Of a DNA stretch of 64,000 bases, positions 8,033 to 16,380 are shown in pieces (within the stretch, counting starts at the first letter, position 1; each line of letters starts with the position of its first letter). Below the pieces are notes generated by a model. The model was not told where the DNA came from, searched no databases, and saw only the letters and a program-made list of their open reading frames with translations. The DNA is from JACQFV01 sp964593585. Its GTDB lineage: Bacteria > Zixibacteria > MSB-5A5 > WJJR01. The position numbers and the translations under genes are program-made. The DNA lies in contig CAZQIZ010000002.1 in the NCBI GenBank assembly GCA_964593585.1, positions 124,001-188,000 of the forward strand. The letters are read 5' to 3'.

Positions 8033-8431
8033 TTAGACCCGGCGACGTTTCGGCGGCCGGCAGCCGTTGTGCGGGATGGGGGTGACATCCTTGATGGCCA
8101 CCACTTCCAGTCCGGCGGCGGACAGCGAGCGGATGGCCGCTTCGCGTCCCGATCCGGGCCCCTTGACGCTGATTTCGACTTTGCGCAGGCCGAGTTCCAT
8201 GGCCTCGCGCGCGGCGGTGGCGGCGGCCTGCTGGGCGGCAAACGGGGTGCTCTTTTTCGAGCCCTTGAATCCCTGCCGTCCGGCCGACGACCACGAGAGG
8301 ACTTCGCCGTTGATGTCGGTCAAGGTGACGATAGTGTTGTTGAACGTGGCCTGGATGAAGGCCCGTCCCATCGGTTCAACGCGGCCGCGTTTGCGGCGGC
8401 CCTTTTTCTTCTTGGGTGTTGCTTCAGCCAC
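8033..8431 (-). CDS. rpsK: 30S ribosomal protein S11
   Basis: Platform protein of the small subunit, 132 residues. It starts at a GTG and has a Lys/Arg-rich N-terminus (KKKKGRRKRGR). The core reads GRAFIQATFNNTIVTLTDIN, with GFKGSKKSTPFAAQQAA and GPGSGREAAIRSLSAAGLEV, ending DVTPIPHNGCRPPKRRRV, the standard S11 end. Follows rpsM. Confidence 0.97.
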   Translation of the reverse strand: MAEATPKKKKGRRKRGRVEPMGRAFIQATFNNTIVTLTDINGEVLSWSSAGRQGFKGSKKSTPFAAQQAAATAAREAMELGLRKVEISVKGPGSGREAAIRSLSAAGLEVVAIKDVTPIPHNGCRPPKRRRV

Positions 8432-8465
8432 GGTTTAACCCCTGTTCCACACGATAATGACGTTC

Positions 8466-8828
8466 CTACTTGCGACCGATGCCCTTGCGCGGGCCCTTGC
8501 GGGTGCGCGCGTTGGTGCGGGTGCGCTGGCCGCGGGTGGGCAGATTGCGGCGGTGACGCAGCCCGCGGTAGCAGCCGATGTCGATCAGCCGCTTGATGTT
8601 CATCTGCACTTCGCCGCGCAGCGCGCCTTCGACGCGATAGTTCGATTCGATCTCCTCGCGCAGCCGCGCGACTTCGTCGTCGGTCAGCGCGTGGACGCGC
8701 GTGGCGGGGTTGACCCGGGTGGTGGCGACGATCTTGTCGGCAGCCGTCGGGCCAATGCCGTAGATGTAGCGCAGGGCGATCCCCACGCGCTTGTCCTTGG
8801 GCAGGTCAATTCCGGCAATACGAGCCAT
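8466..8828 (-). CDS. rpsM: 30S ribosomal protein S13
   Basis: Head protein of the small subunit that contacts the P-site tRNA and forms bridges to the large subunit. 120 residues. ARIAGIDLPKDKRVGIALRY at the start, then CYRGLRHRRNLPTRGQRTRT and the basic tail NARTRKGPRKGIGRK. First gene of the alpha operon, following the tiny rpmJ. Confidence 0.97.
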   Translation of the reverse strand: MARIAGIDLPKDKRVGIALRYIYGIGPTAADKIVATTRVNPATRVHALTDDEVARLREEIESNYRVEGALRGEVQMNIKRLIDIGCYRGLRHRRNLPTRGQRTRTNARTRKGPRKGIGRK

Positions 8829-8872
8829 AGTCTATCTCCGCGCGCGCCGCGGTTGCCGGCGCGCCTGTCGTT

Positions 8873-8986
8873 CTATCCCTGGCGCTGCTTGTGACGCGGG
8901 TTGGTGCAAATGATGCGCATCACGCCCTTACGGCGGATGATCTTGCACTTCTCGCAACGCGGTTTGATTGACGAACGCACCTTCAT
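8873..8986 (-). CDS. rpmJ: 50S ribosomal protein L36 (zinc form)
   Basis: A 37-residue protein read directly from the sequence: ATG at 8986-8984, stop TAG at 8875-8873. It begins MKVRSSIKPRCEKCKIIRRK and ends RHKQRQG. Cys11, Cys14, Cys27 and His32 form the zinc ribbon of the C+ type L36. It lies between infA and rpsM, its usual place, and is too short for ordinary ORF cut-offs. Confidence 0.97.
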   Translation of the reverse strand: MKVRSSIKPRCEKCKIIRRKGVMRIICTNPRHKQRQG

Positions 8987-9014
8987 AATATCCATCCCAA
9001 CGGTTGACGATCTC

Positions 9015-9233
9015 TCACTTGTAACGGTACACGATCCGCCCGCGGCTCAAATCGTACGGCGACAATTCCAGGGTCACGCGGTCGCCGGGGAGAATCTTGA
9101 TAAAATGCATCCTCATCTTGCCTGACACATGAGCGAGCACCCGGTGGCCGTTTTCCAGTTCGACTTCGAACATGGCGTTCGGCAGCGGTTCAATCACCTT
9201 TCCTTCGACGGTGATCGCCTGCTCTTTGGCCAT
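9015..9233 (-). CDS. infA: Translation initiation factor IF-1
   Basis: OB-fold factor that occupies the ribosomal A site during initiation. 72 residues, the normal size. MAKEQAITVEGKVIEPLPNA, then FEVELENGHRVLAHVSGKMR and GDRVTLELSPYDLSRGRIVY. Its start codon directly abuts the map stop codon, so translation is probably coupled. Confidence 0.97.
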   Translation of the reverse strand: MAKEQAITVEGKVIEPLPNAMFEVELENGHRVLAHVSGKMRMHFIKILPGDRVTLELSPYDLSRGRIVYRYK

Positions 9234-9995
9234 TCAGTTTGCTCCTCCGGTGGCGGTCAGGATGTCCGGACCGTTGTCGGTGATGGCCACGGTGTGCTCA
9301 AAGTGCGCCGACAGCGAGCCGTCGACGGTGCGCACGGTCCATTTGTCCGCGTCCCATTTCACTTCACAGCGTCCGACATTGAGCATCGGTTCGATAGCCA
9401 GAACCATGCCGGCGCGCAGTTCGGGGCCGGAATGGGCGCGGCCGAAATTCGGCACCTGCGGATCCTCATGCATCCGCTGGCCGATCCCGTGCCCGGTCAG
9501 TTCCCGCACTACCGAATACCCATGTTCCTCGGCATATGTTTGCACCGCCGCGGAAATATCTCCGAGCCGGTTGCCGGGGCGGGCCTGGGCGATGCCCCGC
9601 CGCAGGGCCTCCTGGGTGGCGTCCAACAGCCGCTGGGCCTCGGGCGAAATCGGGCCAATGCGCAGGGTCCGGGCGGCGTCGCCGTACCAGCCCTCGAAGA
9701 CAACCCCGACGTCGATCGAGACGATCTGGCCGTCGGCCAGTTCCCGGTCGCCGGGGATGCCATGCACCACCTCGTCGTTGATCGACACGCACAGCGTCGC
9801 CGGGTAGCCCTGGTAGCCCTTGAACGCCGGACGGGCCCCTTGGGACAGGATGAACTCCTCGGCGGCGGCGTCCAGATCGATGGTCCGGATGCCCGGGCGC
9901 GCCAAACGCTCCATCAGGTCGAGAGTCTGGGCCACCAGACGTCCCGCCTGACGCATCTTGTCGATTTGAGCGTGTGTCTTGACCACGATATTCAT
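9234..9995 (-). CDS. map: Methionine aminopeptidase, type I
   Basis: Removes the initiator methionine from new proteins. 253 residues, a plain type Ia enzyme with no SH3-binding extension. The five metal ligands line up with E. coli: Asp95 and Asp106 (SIDVGVVFEGWYGDAAR), His169 (TGHGIGQRMHE), Glu202 (IEPML) and Glu233 (EHTVAIT); His78 is also kept. Placed between adk and infA as in many spc operons. Confidence 0.97.
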   Translation of the reverse strand: MNIVVKTHAQIDKMRQAGRLVAQTLDLMERLARPGIRTIDLDAAAEEFILSQGARPAFKGYQGYPATLCVSINDEVVHGIPGDRELADGQIVSIDVGVVFEGWYGDAARTLRIGPISPEAQRLLDATQEALRRGIAQARPGNRLGDISAAVQTYAEEHGYSVVRELTGHGIGQRMHEDPQVPNFGRAHSGPELRAGMVLAIEPMLNVGRCEVKWDADKWTVRTVDGSLSAHFEHTVAITDNGPDILTATGGAN

Positions 9996-10013
9996 CCGAA
10001 CCCGCAGGCCGCC

Positions 10014-10577
10014 TTACGCGGCGGCCAGTTGCTCCAGTTCCACAAAAACCTCGTCGATCGAGCGCTCACCGTTGATCCGTGTGAGCAGTCCGCGACGCTC
10101 GTAGTACTCGATCAGCGGCGCCGTCTGGCGGCGGTATACCTCCAGCCGGTGCGCGATCACCTCGGCGCTGTCGTCGGATCGTCCCTCAATGCGGGCGCGT
10201 CCGACCAGACGCTTCTGGATTTCTGTATCCGACACCTCGACCAAGACCACGCGGTCGAGGGACATTCCCAGTTCATCGAGCATTGGCGCAAGCGCATCGG
10301 CCTGCGCCGTGTTGCGCGGGAATCCATCGAGGATATACCCGCTTTCGCGTCCGATGGCCCGCAGGCGGTGCCGGATCATCTCCAGGATCAACTGGTCCGG
10401 AACCAGGTTGCCGGCGTCCATGTATTCCCGGGCTTTGCGCCCCAGTTCGCTGCCGGCGGTCACCTCGGCTCGCAGGATGTCGCCGGTCGACAGGTGCGCG
10501 GCGCCGAAGCGTTGCGCCAGTCGACTGGCCTGCGTGCCCTTGCCCGATCCGGGCGGTCCGAGGAGAATCCAGTGCAT
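10014..10577 (-). CDS. adk: Adenylate kinase (short-lid form)
   Basis: Catalyses ATP + AMP = 2 ADP. P-loop LLGPPGSGKGTQ at the N-terminus, then HLSTGDILRAEV, and LDGFPRNTAQADAL of the AMP site. I start at the second ATG (MHWILLG), which fits the family; another ATG lies five codons upstream at 10592. At 187-192 residues it lacks the 30-residue LID insertion and zinc site of long bacterial enzymes: LVGRARIEGRSDDSAEVIAH runs straight across that place. Follows secY. Confidence 0.95.
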   Translation of the reverse strand: MHWILLGPPGSGKGTQASRLAQRFGAAHLSTGDILRAEVTAGSELGRKAREYMDAGNLVPDQLILEMIRHRLRAIGRESGYILDGFPRNTAQADALAPMLDELGMSLDRVVLVEVSDTEIQKRLVGRARIEGRSDDSAEVIAHRLEVYRRQTAPLIEYYERRGLLTRINGERSIDEVFVELEQLAAA

Positions 10578-10609
10578 CTGCCGGTCCCACATCCGCGTCG
10601 GAAAACCGC

Positions 10610-11923
10610 TTACATGGAGCGGCCGCGAATCCTCCCACGTTTCATGAACCCTTCATAGTGCCGCATGATCAAATGTGACTCGATCTGCTGCAATGTATCG
10701 AGGGCCACACCGACCACGATCAATAGGCCGGTGCCGCCGAAGTAGTACTGCACGTTGACCTGCTGGATCATAATGTATGGCAGAATCGCCACGATCGCGA
10801 AGAAGATCGCGCCCGGCAGGGTGATCCGGGTCAGCACCCGATCGATGTAGTCGGAGGTGCGCTTGCCCGGCCGAATGCCCGGAATGTAGCCTCCGTACTT
10901 CTTCATGTTCTCCGCCAAGTCCACCGGATTGAAGACGATCGCGGTGTAGAAGAAGGCGAAGAAGACAATGATGATGCCATAGACAATCGAATAGACCCAC
11001 GCACCCGGATTGAAATAGGAGCCGATCTCCTGCAGCCATTGAACGTTCGGGAAGAACGACACCAAGGTCTGCGGCGCGAACATGATCGACTGCGCAAAGA
11101 TGATCGGGATGACGCCGGCGGTGTTCACCGACAGTGGGATGTGGGTCGTCTGGCCGCCGTAAACCTTGCGTCCGACCACGCGTTTGGGATACTGCACCGG
11201 GATGCGACGCTGGGCGCGGGTGACCAGCACAACCGCGGCGACCACGCCGATCATCAGCGCGACGATGAACAACTCCAGGAACAACCCGCGGCGTCCGGCC
11301 ATCAGTTCACGGACTTCGTCAAAAATCGCCTGCGGGAAGGTGGCAATGATACCGGTAAAGATGATCAGCGAAATCCCGTTGCCGATGCCGCGCTCGGTGA
11401 TCTGCTCGCCCAGCCACATGATGAAGATGGTTCCCGAGGTGAAGGTCACCATCGTCAGGAACTTGAAGCCCCAGCCCGGATTGGGCACGACCGGGGCGCC
11501 CTGTCCGGCGCTGATCGACTCGAGGAAAACCGCGGTGCCCAGCGCCTGGAGGGCGGCCAGGAGGACCGTCCCATACCGGGTGTACTGGGTGATTTTGCGG
11601 CGCCCTTCCTCCCCTTCCTTCTGCAGACGCTGGAAGAAGGGGACAACCGTCCCGAGCAACTGGATGATGATCGAGGCGGAGATGTAGGGCATGATGCCGA
11701 GGGCGAAAATGGTCGCCTTGTAGAAGGCGCCGCCCACGAACATGTCGTAGAGGCCGAAGAGCGTGCTGCCGGCGCCGGCAAAGAACGCACCGAGGGCCCG
11801 CGTGTCGATGCCCGGAGTCGGGATATGGCCGCCGACGCGATAAACAACCAGAAGCCCCAGCGTGAACAGGACCCGCCGCCGGAGCTCCTCGATCTTGAAT
11901 ATGTTCTGAAACGCGTTTAGCAC
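10610..11923 (-). CDS. secY: Protein translocase subunit SecY
   Basis: The ten-helix channel of the Sec translocon, 437 residues, inner membrane. It starts at GTG with MLNAFQNIFKIEELRRRVLF. Visible landmarks are RVGGHIPTPGID near the first helix, the periplasmic plug region, and YGGYIPGIRPGKRTSDYIDR in the cytoplasmic loop between helices 8 and 9. The basic tail ends KRGRIRGRSM. Between rplO and adk. Its partner secE is at 35.7 kb; no secG is present here. Confidence 0.97.
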   Translation of the reverse strand: MLNAFQNIFKIEELRRRVLFTLGLLVVYRVGGHIPTPGIDTRALGAFFAGAGSTLFGLYDMFVGGAFYKATIFALGIMPYISASIIIQLLGTVVPFFQRLQKEGEEGRRKITQYTRYGTVLLAALQALGTAVFLESISAGQGAPVVPNPGWGFKFLTMVTFTSGTIFIMWLGEQITERGIGNGISLIIFTGIIATFPQAIFDEVRELMAGRRGLFLELFIVALMIGVVAAVVLVTRAQRRIPVQYPKRVVGRKVYGGQTTHIPLSVNTAGVIPIIFAQSIMFAPQTLVSFFPNVQWLQEIGSYFNPGAWVYSIVYGIIIVFFAFFYTAIVFNPVDLAENMKKYGGYIPGIRPGKRTSDYIDRVLTRITLPGAIFFAIVAILPYIMIQQVNVQYYFGGTGLLIVVGVALDTLQQIESHLIMRHYEGFMKRGRIRGRSM

Positions 11924-11948
11924 AGTGGACTCGTCGTCTTCTCCCTAC

Positions 11949-12416
11949 TTAGGCCTTGGGGGCCGGTTCGGATTTGAGAGGCACGATTTCGCAACGGCCG
12001 CCGGCGGCGGCGATCTTCTCTTTGGCGCTTTCCGAGAACGCGTTGGCATGGATGGTCACCGCGCGCGACAGGGCGCCGTGGCCGAGCACTTTGACGGGCC
12101 GTCCGACGTGACGGACCAAGCCCTGCTTCTTGAGGGTGACCAGATCGAACGTGTCGCCGGTGGCCTTGTCGAGGGCGGTAAGATTGACCACCTGGTACTG
12201 GACACGGAACGGGTTCCAGAACCCGACTTTGGGCAGGCGGCGGATGAGCGGCATCTGGCCACCCTCTTTGCCGGGGCGGCGACGGGCGCCCGAACGCGAG
12301 AAGTAACCCTTGTGGCCGCGGGTGGAGGTCTTGCCGTGACCCGACCCGATGCCGCGTCCCACGCGCTTGCGATTCTTGGTCGCCCCGGTGGGCGGTGTGA
12401 GCGTTGAGAGATCCAT
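11949..12416 (-). CDS. rplO: 50S ribosomal protein L15
   Basis: Late-assembly large-subunit protein. I start at the ATG giving MDLSTLTPPTGATKNRKRVG (155 residues); an upstream in-frame TTG would add nine unusual residues and overlap rpmD. The glycine-rich N-terminus GRGIGSGHGKTSTRGHKGY is typical, as is GARRRPGKEGGQMPLIRRLP. The C-terminal half forms the globular domain. Immediately upstream of secY. Confidence 0.95.
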   Translation of the reverse strand: MDLSTLTPPTGATKNRKRVGRGIGSGHGKTSTRGHKGYFSRSGARRRPGKEGGQMPLIRRLPKVGFWNPFRVQYQVVNLTALDKATGDTFDLVTLKKQGLVRHVGRPVKVLGHGALSRAVTIHANAFSESAKEKIAAAGGRCEIVPLKSEPAPKA

Positions 12417-12439
12417 TCTGTTGTCGTCCAACCTTCCGA

Positions 12440-12625
12440 TCAACCGACCTTTTCGACTTTGACCAGGTGCGCGACGGCACGAATCATGCCGCGAATCATC
12501 GGCGTGTCATCGTGCTCGACGGTCTGGTACAGCTTCCGGAATCCCAGCGCCCGGACATTGCGGCGGTGCTTTTCAATGCCGCGAATGACCGAACGGACAT
12601 ATGTAATGCGCAGACGTCCTGCCAT
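12440..12625 (-). CDS. rpmD: 50S ribosomal protein L30
   Basis: 61-residue large-subunit protein. GRLRITYVRSVIRGIEKHRR, then NVRALGFRKLYQTVEHDDTP, ending GMIRAVAHLVKVEKV, the complete bacterial L30 fold. Sits between rpsE and rplO as usual. Confidence 0.96.
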   Translation of the reverse strand: MAGRLRITYVRSVIRGIEKHRRNVRALGFRKLYQTVEHDDTPMIRGMIRAVAHLVKVEKVG

Positions 12626-12635
12626 GATTCACCCG

Positions 12636-13214
12636 TTAGTTTCCGTTGGTCTCGGCCGCGGGCGCGGAGGCGGCGGCCGCCTCGGCGGCCTTGTCGGCCA
12701 TCTTGTGGCGGAACTCCGCCAACACGCTGGCATGCCGCAACTGGCGCAGGCCATCCATCGTCGCCTTCACGACATTCTGTGGATTCGAAGAGCCAAGCGA
12801 CTTGGAGAGCACATCCTGCACGCCGGCCGACTCGAGCACGGCGCGCACCGCGCCGCCGGCGATCACGCCGGTTCCAGGGGAGGCCGGGCGCATGATCACA
12901 CGCGCCGCCCCCGCGCGTCCGATCACCGGATGCGGCAGGGTGCCGTTGCGCAGGGTCACCGGCTCCATGCTCTTTTTGGCCGACTCCAGCCCCTTGCGGA
13001 TCGCCTCGGAGACTTCACCGGCCTTGCCGAGCCCGATGCCAACACGTCCCTTGCGGTCACCGGTGGCCACCAGCGCAGTGAAGGAGAAACGCCGTCCGCC
13101 CTTCACCACTTTGGCCACGCGATTGATGAAGACCACCTTTTCCAAAAACTCGCCGGCATCCGGCGCGTTGCGGTGGTCGCGGTCTCTACCCGATCGTCCT
13201 GGTTGGTTCGCCAA
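12636..13214 (-). CDS. rpsE: 30S ribosomal protein S5
   Basis: Small-subunit protein involved in decoding accuracy, 192 residues. The double-stranded RNA-binding fold has LEKVVFINRVAKVVKGGRRF and VGIGLGKAGEVSEAIRKGLE, and the C-terminal domain has PGTGVIAGGAVRAVLESAGV. The start codon is TTG, preceded by AAGG six bases upstream. A low-complexity Ala-rich tail (about 172-192) extends past the usual end. Confidence 0.96.
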   Translation of the reverse strand: MANQPGRSGRDRDHRNAPDAGEFLEKVVFINRVAKVVKGGRRFSFTALVATGDRKGRVGIGLGKAGEVSEAIRKGLESAKKSMEPVTLRNGTLPHPVIGRAGAARVIMRPASPGTGVIAGGAVRAVLESAGVQDVLSKSLGSSNPQNVVKATMDGLRQLRHASVLAEFRHKMADKAAEAAAASAPAAETNGN

Positions 13215-13235
13215 ATTGCGCCTTCGACTTTCCGA

Positions 13236-13598
13236 CTAAATGGTCAATCCCGCTTCGCGCGCGCCGTCGGCGACGGCCTTGATGCGCCCGTGATAGCGGA
13301 AACGGTTACGATCAAACACGGCGGCGGTAACGCCCTTGGCCTTGGCGAGTTCGGCGATCTTCTTGCCGACTTCCTTGGCCACGGCGGTCTTGCTGCCCTT
13401 GAGCGCGTCTTTCGCGTTGAGCGTCGACCAATAGGCCACCGTCTGGCCGCTGGCGTCATCGATCAACTGCGCGGTGACGTTGCGCAGGGACTTCGAGACG
13501 GTCAGGCGGGGGCGCTCCGGCGTGCCCACCACACGGTGGCGGACATGCAGGCGGCGGCGTTCACCGCGAATGCGTTTGAGTGCGAATTGTGATGGCAT
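13236..13598 (-). CDS. rplR: 50S ribosomal protein L18
   Basis: 5S rRNA-binding protein, 120 residues. The basic N-terminus has RRRLHVRHRVVGTPERPRLT. The core reads NVTAQLIDDASGQTVA, AVFDRNRFRYHGRIKAVADG, and the end AREAGLTI is typical. Between rplF and rpsE. Confidence 0.97.
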   Translation of the reverse strand: MPSQFALKRIRGERRRLHVRHRVVGTPERPRLTVSKSLRNVTAQLIDDASGQTVAYWSTLNAKDALKGSKTAVAKEVGKKIAELAKAKGVTAAVFDRNRFRYHGRIKAVADGAREAGLTI

Positions 13599-13614
13599 AG
13601 TCTCTCAGTCTCCA

Positions 13615-14151
13615 CTAAGCCGCGGTCTTGCCGGCCTTGCGGCGGACATACTCACCTTCGTACCGAATGCCCTTGCCCTTGTATGGCTCCGGCGGACGCA
13701 GGCGGCGCAGACGCGCGGCCATTTCGCCCACCAGCTCCTTGTTGATCCCTTCAACCGCAAACTTGGTCGGGTTCTCGACGACAAACGTGATGCCCTGGGG
13801 CGGCGTGATCAGGATCGGATGCGAATACCCGACCGACAGATTCAGGCGCTTGCCCATCAACTCCGCCTTGTAGCCGACCCCGACCATCTCGAGGGCGCGG
13901 CGGAATCCCGTCGAGGCGCCGGTGACCATGTTGGCGATCAGCGCCCGGGTCAGCCCATGCAGGGCGCGCACACGGCCGAGGTCGCTGGCGCGCGTGACCA
14001 CCACGGCGCCGCCGTCCAGCGCGATCCCGATCTGCGGGTCGAAGCTGCGACTCAGCTCGCCCTTGGGGCCCTTCACCGTGACGGTCGAGCCCTCGATTTT
14101 GACGGTGACCCCCTTGGGGACCGGCACCGGATTTTTTCCCACTCGCGACAT
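13615..14151 (-). CDS. rplF: 50S ribosomal protein L6
   Basis: Large-subunit protein near the sarcin-ricin loop, 178 residues with the two tandem L6 domains. MSRVGKNPVPVPKGVTVKIE at the start, VGVGYKAELMGKRLNLSVGY in the second domain, and PEPYKGKGIRYEGEYVRRKA at the end. Between rpsH and rplR. Confidence 0.97.
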   Translation of the reverse strand: MSRVGKNPVPVPKGVTVKIEGSTVTVKGPKGELSRSFDPQIGIALDGGAVVVTRASDLGRVRALHGLTRALIANMVTGASTGFRRALEMVGVGYKAELMGKRLNLSVGYSHPILITPPQGITFVVENPTKFAVEGINKELVGEMAARLRRLRPPEPYKGKGIRYEGEYVRRKAGKTAA

Positions 14152-14171
14152 AATCTTGACTCAGTTCCCGA

Positions 14172-14570
14172 TTACCAGACGTGACACAGCAATTCGCCGC
14201 CGATGCCCTGCTCGAGCGCCTGCTTGGCGGTCATGATGCCGCGGGACGTGGATACGACGGTCACGCCCAATTGACGATTGATGATTTTCAACTGGTCCTT
14301 GTCGGCGTAACGGCGCAGCCCCGGCTTGGAAAGCCGCTGGAGGCCGGTAATGACCGGCTCCTGATCGGGGGTGTAGCGCAGACGGATCACCAGCTGGTTC
14401 TGGCGGGGGTCGGCCTGCTCGGTGAACCCCTTGATATAATGGTGCTCCTGGAGGATGCGCGTAATTTCGCGCTTCATCCGGGACGCCGGGACGGTCAGCC
14501 GCTTGTGCCCCGCGCCGGAGGCGTTGCGGATGCGCGTCAACAGATCAGAGATCGGGTCGGTCATCGACAT
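14172..14570 (-). CDS. rpsH: 30S ribosomal protein S8
   Basis: 16S rRNA central-domain binder, 132 residues. MTDPISDLLTRIRNASGAGH at the start and VVSTSRGIMTAKQALEQGIG, GELLCHVW at the end. In many bacteria S8 represses the spc operon through a site near rplX/rplE; no such site was identified by eye here. Between rpsN and rplF. Confidence 0.97.
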   Translation of the reverse strand: MSMTDPISDLLTRIRNASGAGHKRLTVPASRMKREITRILQEHHYIKGFTEQADPRQNQLVIRLRYTPDQEPVITGLQRLSKPGLRRYADKDQLKIINRQLGVTVVSTSRGIMTAKQALEQGIGGELLCHVW

Positions 14571-14594
14571 TCGGAATCTTCCTGCCTTATGAAA

Positions 14595-14780
14595 CTACCA
14601 GCTCGCCTTCACCACGCCGGGGATGTCGCCCTGCAACGCGAGGTTGCGGAAGCACAGCCGGCAGATGCCGAACTTGCGGAGATAGGCGCGCGGACGTCCG
14701 CACAGCCGGCAACGGTTATATCCCCGGACCGCGAACTTCGGGGTTCTCTTCTGCTTCACTACGAGACATTTCTTGGCCAT
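14595..14780 (-). CDS. rpsN: 30S ribosomal protein S14, zinc-binding (type Z)
   Basis: 61-residue short S14 with an intact zinc ribbon: CRLCGRPRAYLRKFGICRLC gives two C-x2-C pairs. The end, FRNLALQGDIPGVVKASW, is the family signature. It is the C+ paralog type rather than the 100-residue zinc-free form. Between rplE and rpsH. Confidence 0.97.
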   Translation of the reverse strand: MAKKCLVVKQKRTPKFAVRGYNRCRLCGRPRAYLRKFGICRLCFRNLALQGDIPGVVKASW

Positions 14781-14805
14781 AGTATCCTGATCCGTCGAGC
14801 CGCCG

Positions 14806-15432
14806 TCAGGCGCCGCGCTTGCGGAACGGCATTCCCATCAGGCGCAACAGCTCGAGCCCTTCCTCGTCGGTGCGCGCGCTTGTGCAAATCGTGATATTCA
14901 TCCCGCGGATCTTGTCGACCTTATCGTAATCGATCTCCGGGAAAATGATCTGTTCCTTGATGCCCAGCGTGTAGTTGCCCTGGCCGTCGAACGACTTGGT
15001 CGGCACGCCGCGGAAGTCACGGACGCGCGGCAACGCGATGTTGGTCAGCCGGTCGAAGAACTCGTACATCCGCGCCCCGCGCAACGTGACCGAGCAGCCA
15101 ATCGGCACGCCCTGGCGGAGCTTGAAGTTCGAGATCGACTTGCGGGCGCGGCGGATAACGGCCTTCTGGCCGGTGATCATGCCCAGCTCGGTGGCCGCCA
15201 GTTCGACGACCTTGGGATTGGCAATGGCTTCGCCCAGCCCCTGGTTGATCACGATCTTTTCCATACGGGGCGCGCGCATCGGGCTTTGGAACCCGAACTG
15301 TTCCATCAGCTTCGGCACGACGTCCTTGTGGTAGCGCTCTTTGAGACGCGCCGGCGCCGCCGCTTCGGCCGGAGCTTTGTCGCCCTTGTCGGCCTTGCCC
15401 TTTTTCTCTTTGGTCTTCTCGTCTTTAGCCAC
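14806..15432 (-). CDS. rplE: 50S ribosomal protein L5
   Basis: 5S rRNA-binding protein that contacts the P-site tRNA. 208 residues, starting at GTG. The L5 core begins near residue 30 (RLKERYHKDVVPKLMEQFGF), with MEKIVINQGLGEA and NYTLGIKEQIIFPEIDYDKV, ending GMPFRKRGA. The first 28 residues are an added Lys/Ala-rich extension not found in the usual 180-residue protein. Confidence 0.96.
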   Translation of the reverse strand: MAKDEKTKEKKGKADKGDKAPAEAAAPARLKERYHKDVVPKLMEQFGFQSPMRAPRMEKIVINQGLGEAIANPKVVELAATELGMITGQKAVIRRARKSISNFKLRQGVPIGCSVTLRGARMYEFFDRLTNIALPRVRDFRGVPTKSFDGQGNYTLGIKEQIIFPEIDYDKVDKIRGMNITICTSARTDEEGLELLRLMGMPFRKRGA

Positions 15433-15452
15433 GACTCAATCCAACCCTGGGT

Positions 15453-15677
15453 CTACTCCACCTGCCGCTTCACATTCGAGATGTGAATCGGCGCTTCCTT
15501 TTCGACGATGCCGCCCTTCGGATTCCGCTGGGTCGGCCGCGAGTGGCGCTTGATCATGTTGACGCCCTCGACGACGACGCGATTCTTGCCGGGATCAACG
15601 CGCAGAACGCGTCCGGTCTTGCCCTTGTCGGCGCCGGCCAGCACCAGCACGGTATCGCCTTTTTTCACATGCGCCAT
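15453..15677 (-). CDS. rplX: 50S ribosomal protein L24
   Basis: Assembly-initiating large-subunit protein. The ATG at 15677 gives 74 residues: MAHVKKGDTVLVLAGADKGK (KOW motif), then VVVEGVNMIKRHSRPTQRNP and GGIVEKEAPIHISNVK. A longer open frame upstream is only the antisense of neighbouring rplN codons. It is shorter than typical L24 (about 100 residues) and ends right after the KOW-type core, so it lacks the C-terminal strand region. Confidence 0.95.
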   Translation of the reverse strand: MAHVKKGDTVLVLAGADKGKTGRVLRVDPGKNRVVVEGVNMIKRHSRPTQRNPKGGIVEKEAPIHISNVKRQVE

Positions 15678-15700
15678 AGTCTCAGTCCTCACCGGATCGC

Positions 15701-16069
15701 TCAGAGCACCTCGGGCGCCAGCGAGACGATCTTCATAAAGTTCTTTTCGCGCAGTTCGCGCGCCACCGGCCCAAAGATGCGGGTGCCGCGCGGCTCGCCG
15801 GCGTCGTTGATGATCACCGCCGCGTTGTCGGAGAAGCGGATGTAGGAGCCATCGCGCCGCCGCACCGGGCGGGTGGTGCGCACCACGACCGCCTTGCATT
15901 TCTCTTTCTTCTTCACCGTGCCGCCCGGGACCGCCTCTTTGACCGAGCAGATCACCAGGTCGCCGACGCGGGCGTAGCGGCGCTTGGTGCCGCCGAGCAC
16001 GCGGAAGCACATGATCACCTTGGCGCCCGAATTGTCGGCCACGTTGAGCCGGCTGTATTCCTGTATCAT
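15701..16069 (-). CDS. rplN: 50S ribosomal protein L14
   Basis: Highly conserved protein at the subunit interface, 122 residues. MIQEYSRLNVADNSGAKVIM, then VLGGTKRRYARVGDLVICSV, VVRTTRPVRRRDGSYIRFSD, DAGEPRGTRIFGPVARELRE and FMKIVSLAPEVL. Between rpsQ and rplX. Confidence 0.98.
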   Translation of the reverse strand: MIQEYSRLNVADNSGAKVIMCFRVLGGTKRRYARVGDLVICSVKEAVPGGTVKKKEKCKAVVVRTTRPVRRRDGSYIRFSDNAAVIINDAGEPRGTRIFGPVARELREKNFMKIVSLAPEVL

Positions 16070-16096
16070 GGTCGCACTCTTCCCGGCGTCTCTGCC

Positions 16097-16360
16097 TTAC
16101 TTCGCCCGCTCCAGCACTTCCACCAGTCGCCACCGCTTGTTCTTCGACAGCGGCCGGGTCTCCATCACCTTGACACGGTCGCCGATGTGCGCCTCGCCCT
16201 TTTCGTCGTGGGCCATGAGTTTGGCCGAGACGCGGACGACGCGGCCATACGACGGATGCGCCATGGTGCGGTCGATCTTCACCGTGATCGTCTTGTTCAT
16301 CTTGTCCGAGACCACGATGCCGACACGTGTCTTGCGGGCGGGGCGTTTGACGGATGGCAT
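16097..16360 (-). CDS. rpsQ: 30S ribosomal protein S17
   Basis: OB-fold small-subunit assembly protein. The ATG at 16360 gives 87 residues (MPSVKRPARKTRVGIVVSDK); an open frame eight codons longer overlaps rpmC and is unlikely. MNKTITVKIDRTMAHPSYGR and GDRVKVMETRPLSKNKRWRL are typical. GGAGAGG lies upstream. Confidence 0.96.
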   Translation of the reverse strand: MPSVKRPARKTRVGIVVSDKMNKTITVKIDRTMAHPSYGRVVRVSAKLMAHDEKGEAHIGDRVKVMETRPLSKNKRWRLVEVLERAK

Positions 16361-16380
16361 ATTCTTCTTCGAACCTCTCC

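Noticed and set aside
15678..16133. N-terminal extension of rplX
   Set aside because: It overlaps rplN out of frame. The ATG at 15677 gives the normal L24 start MAHVKKGDTV.
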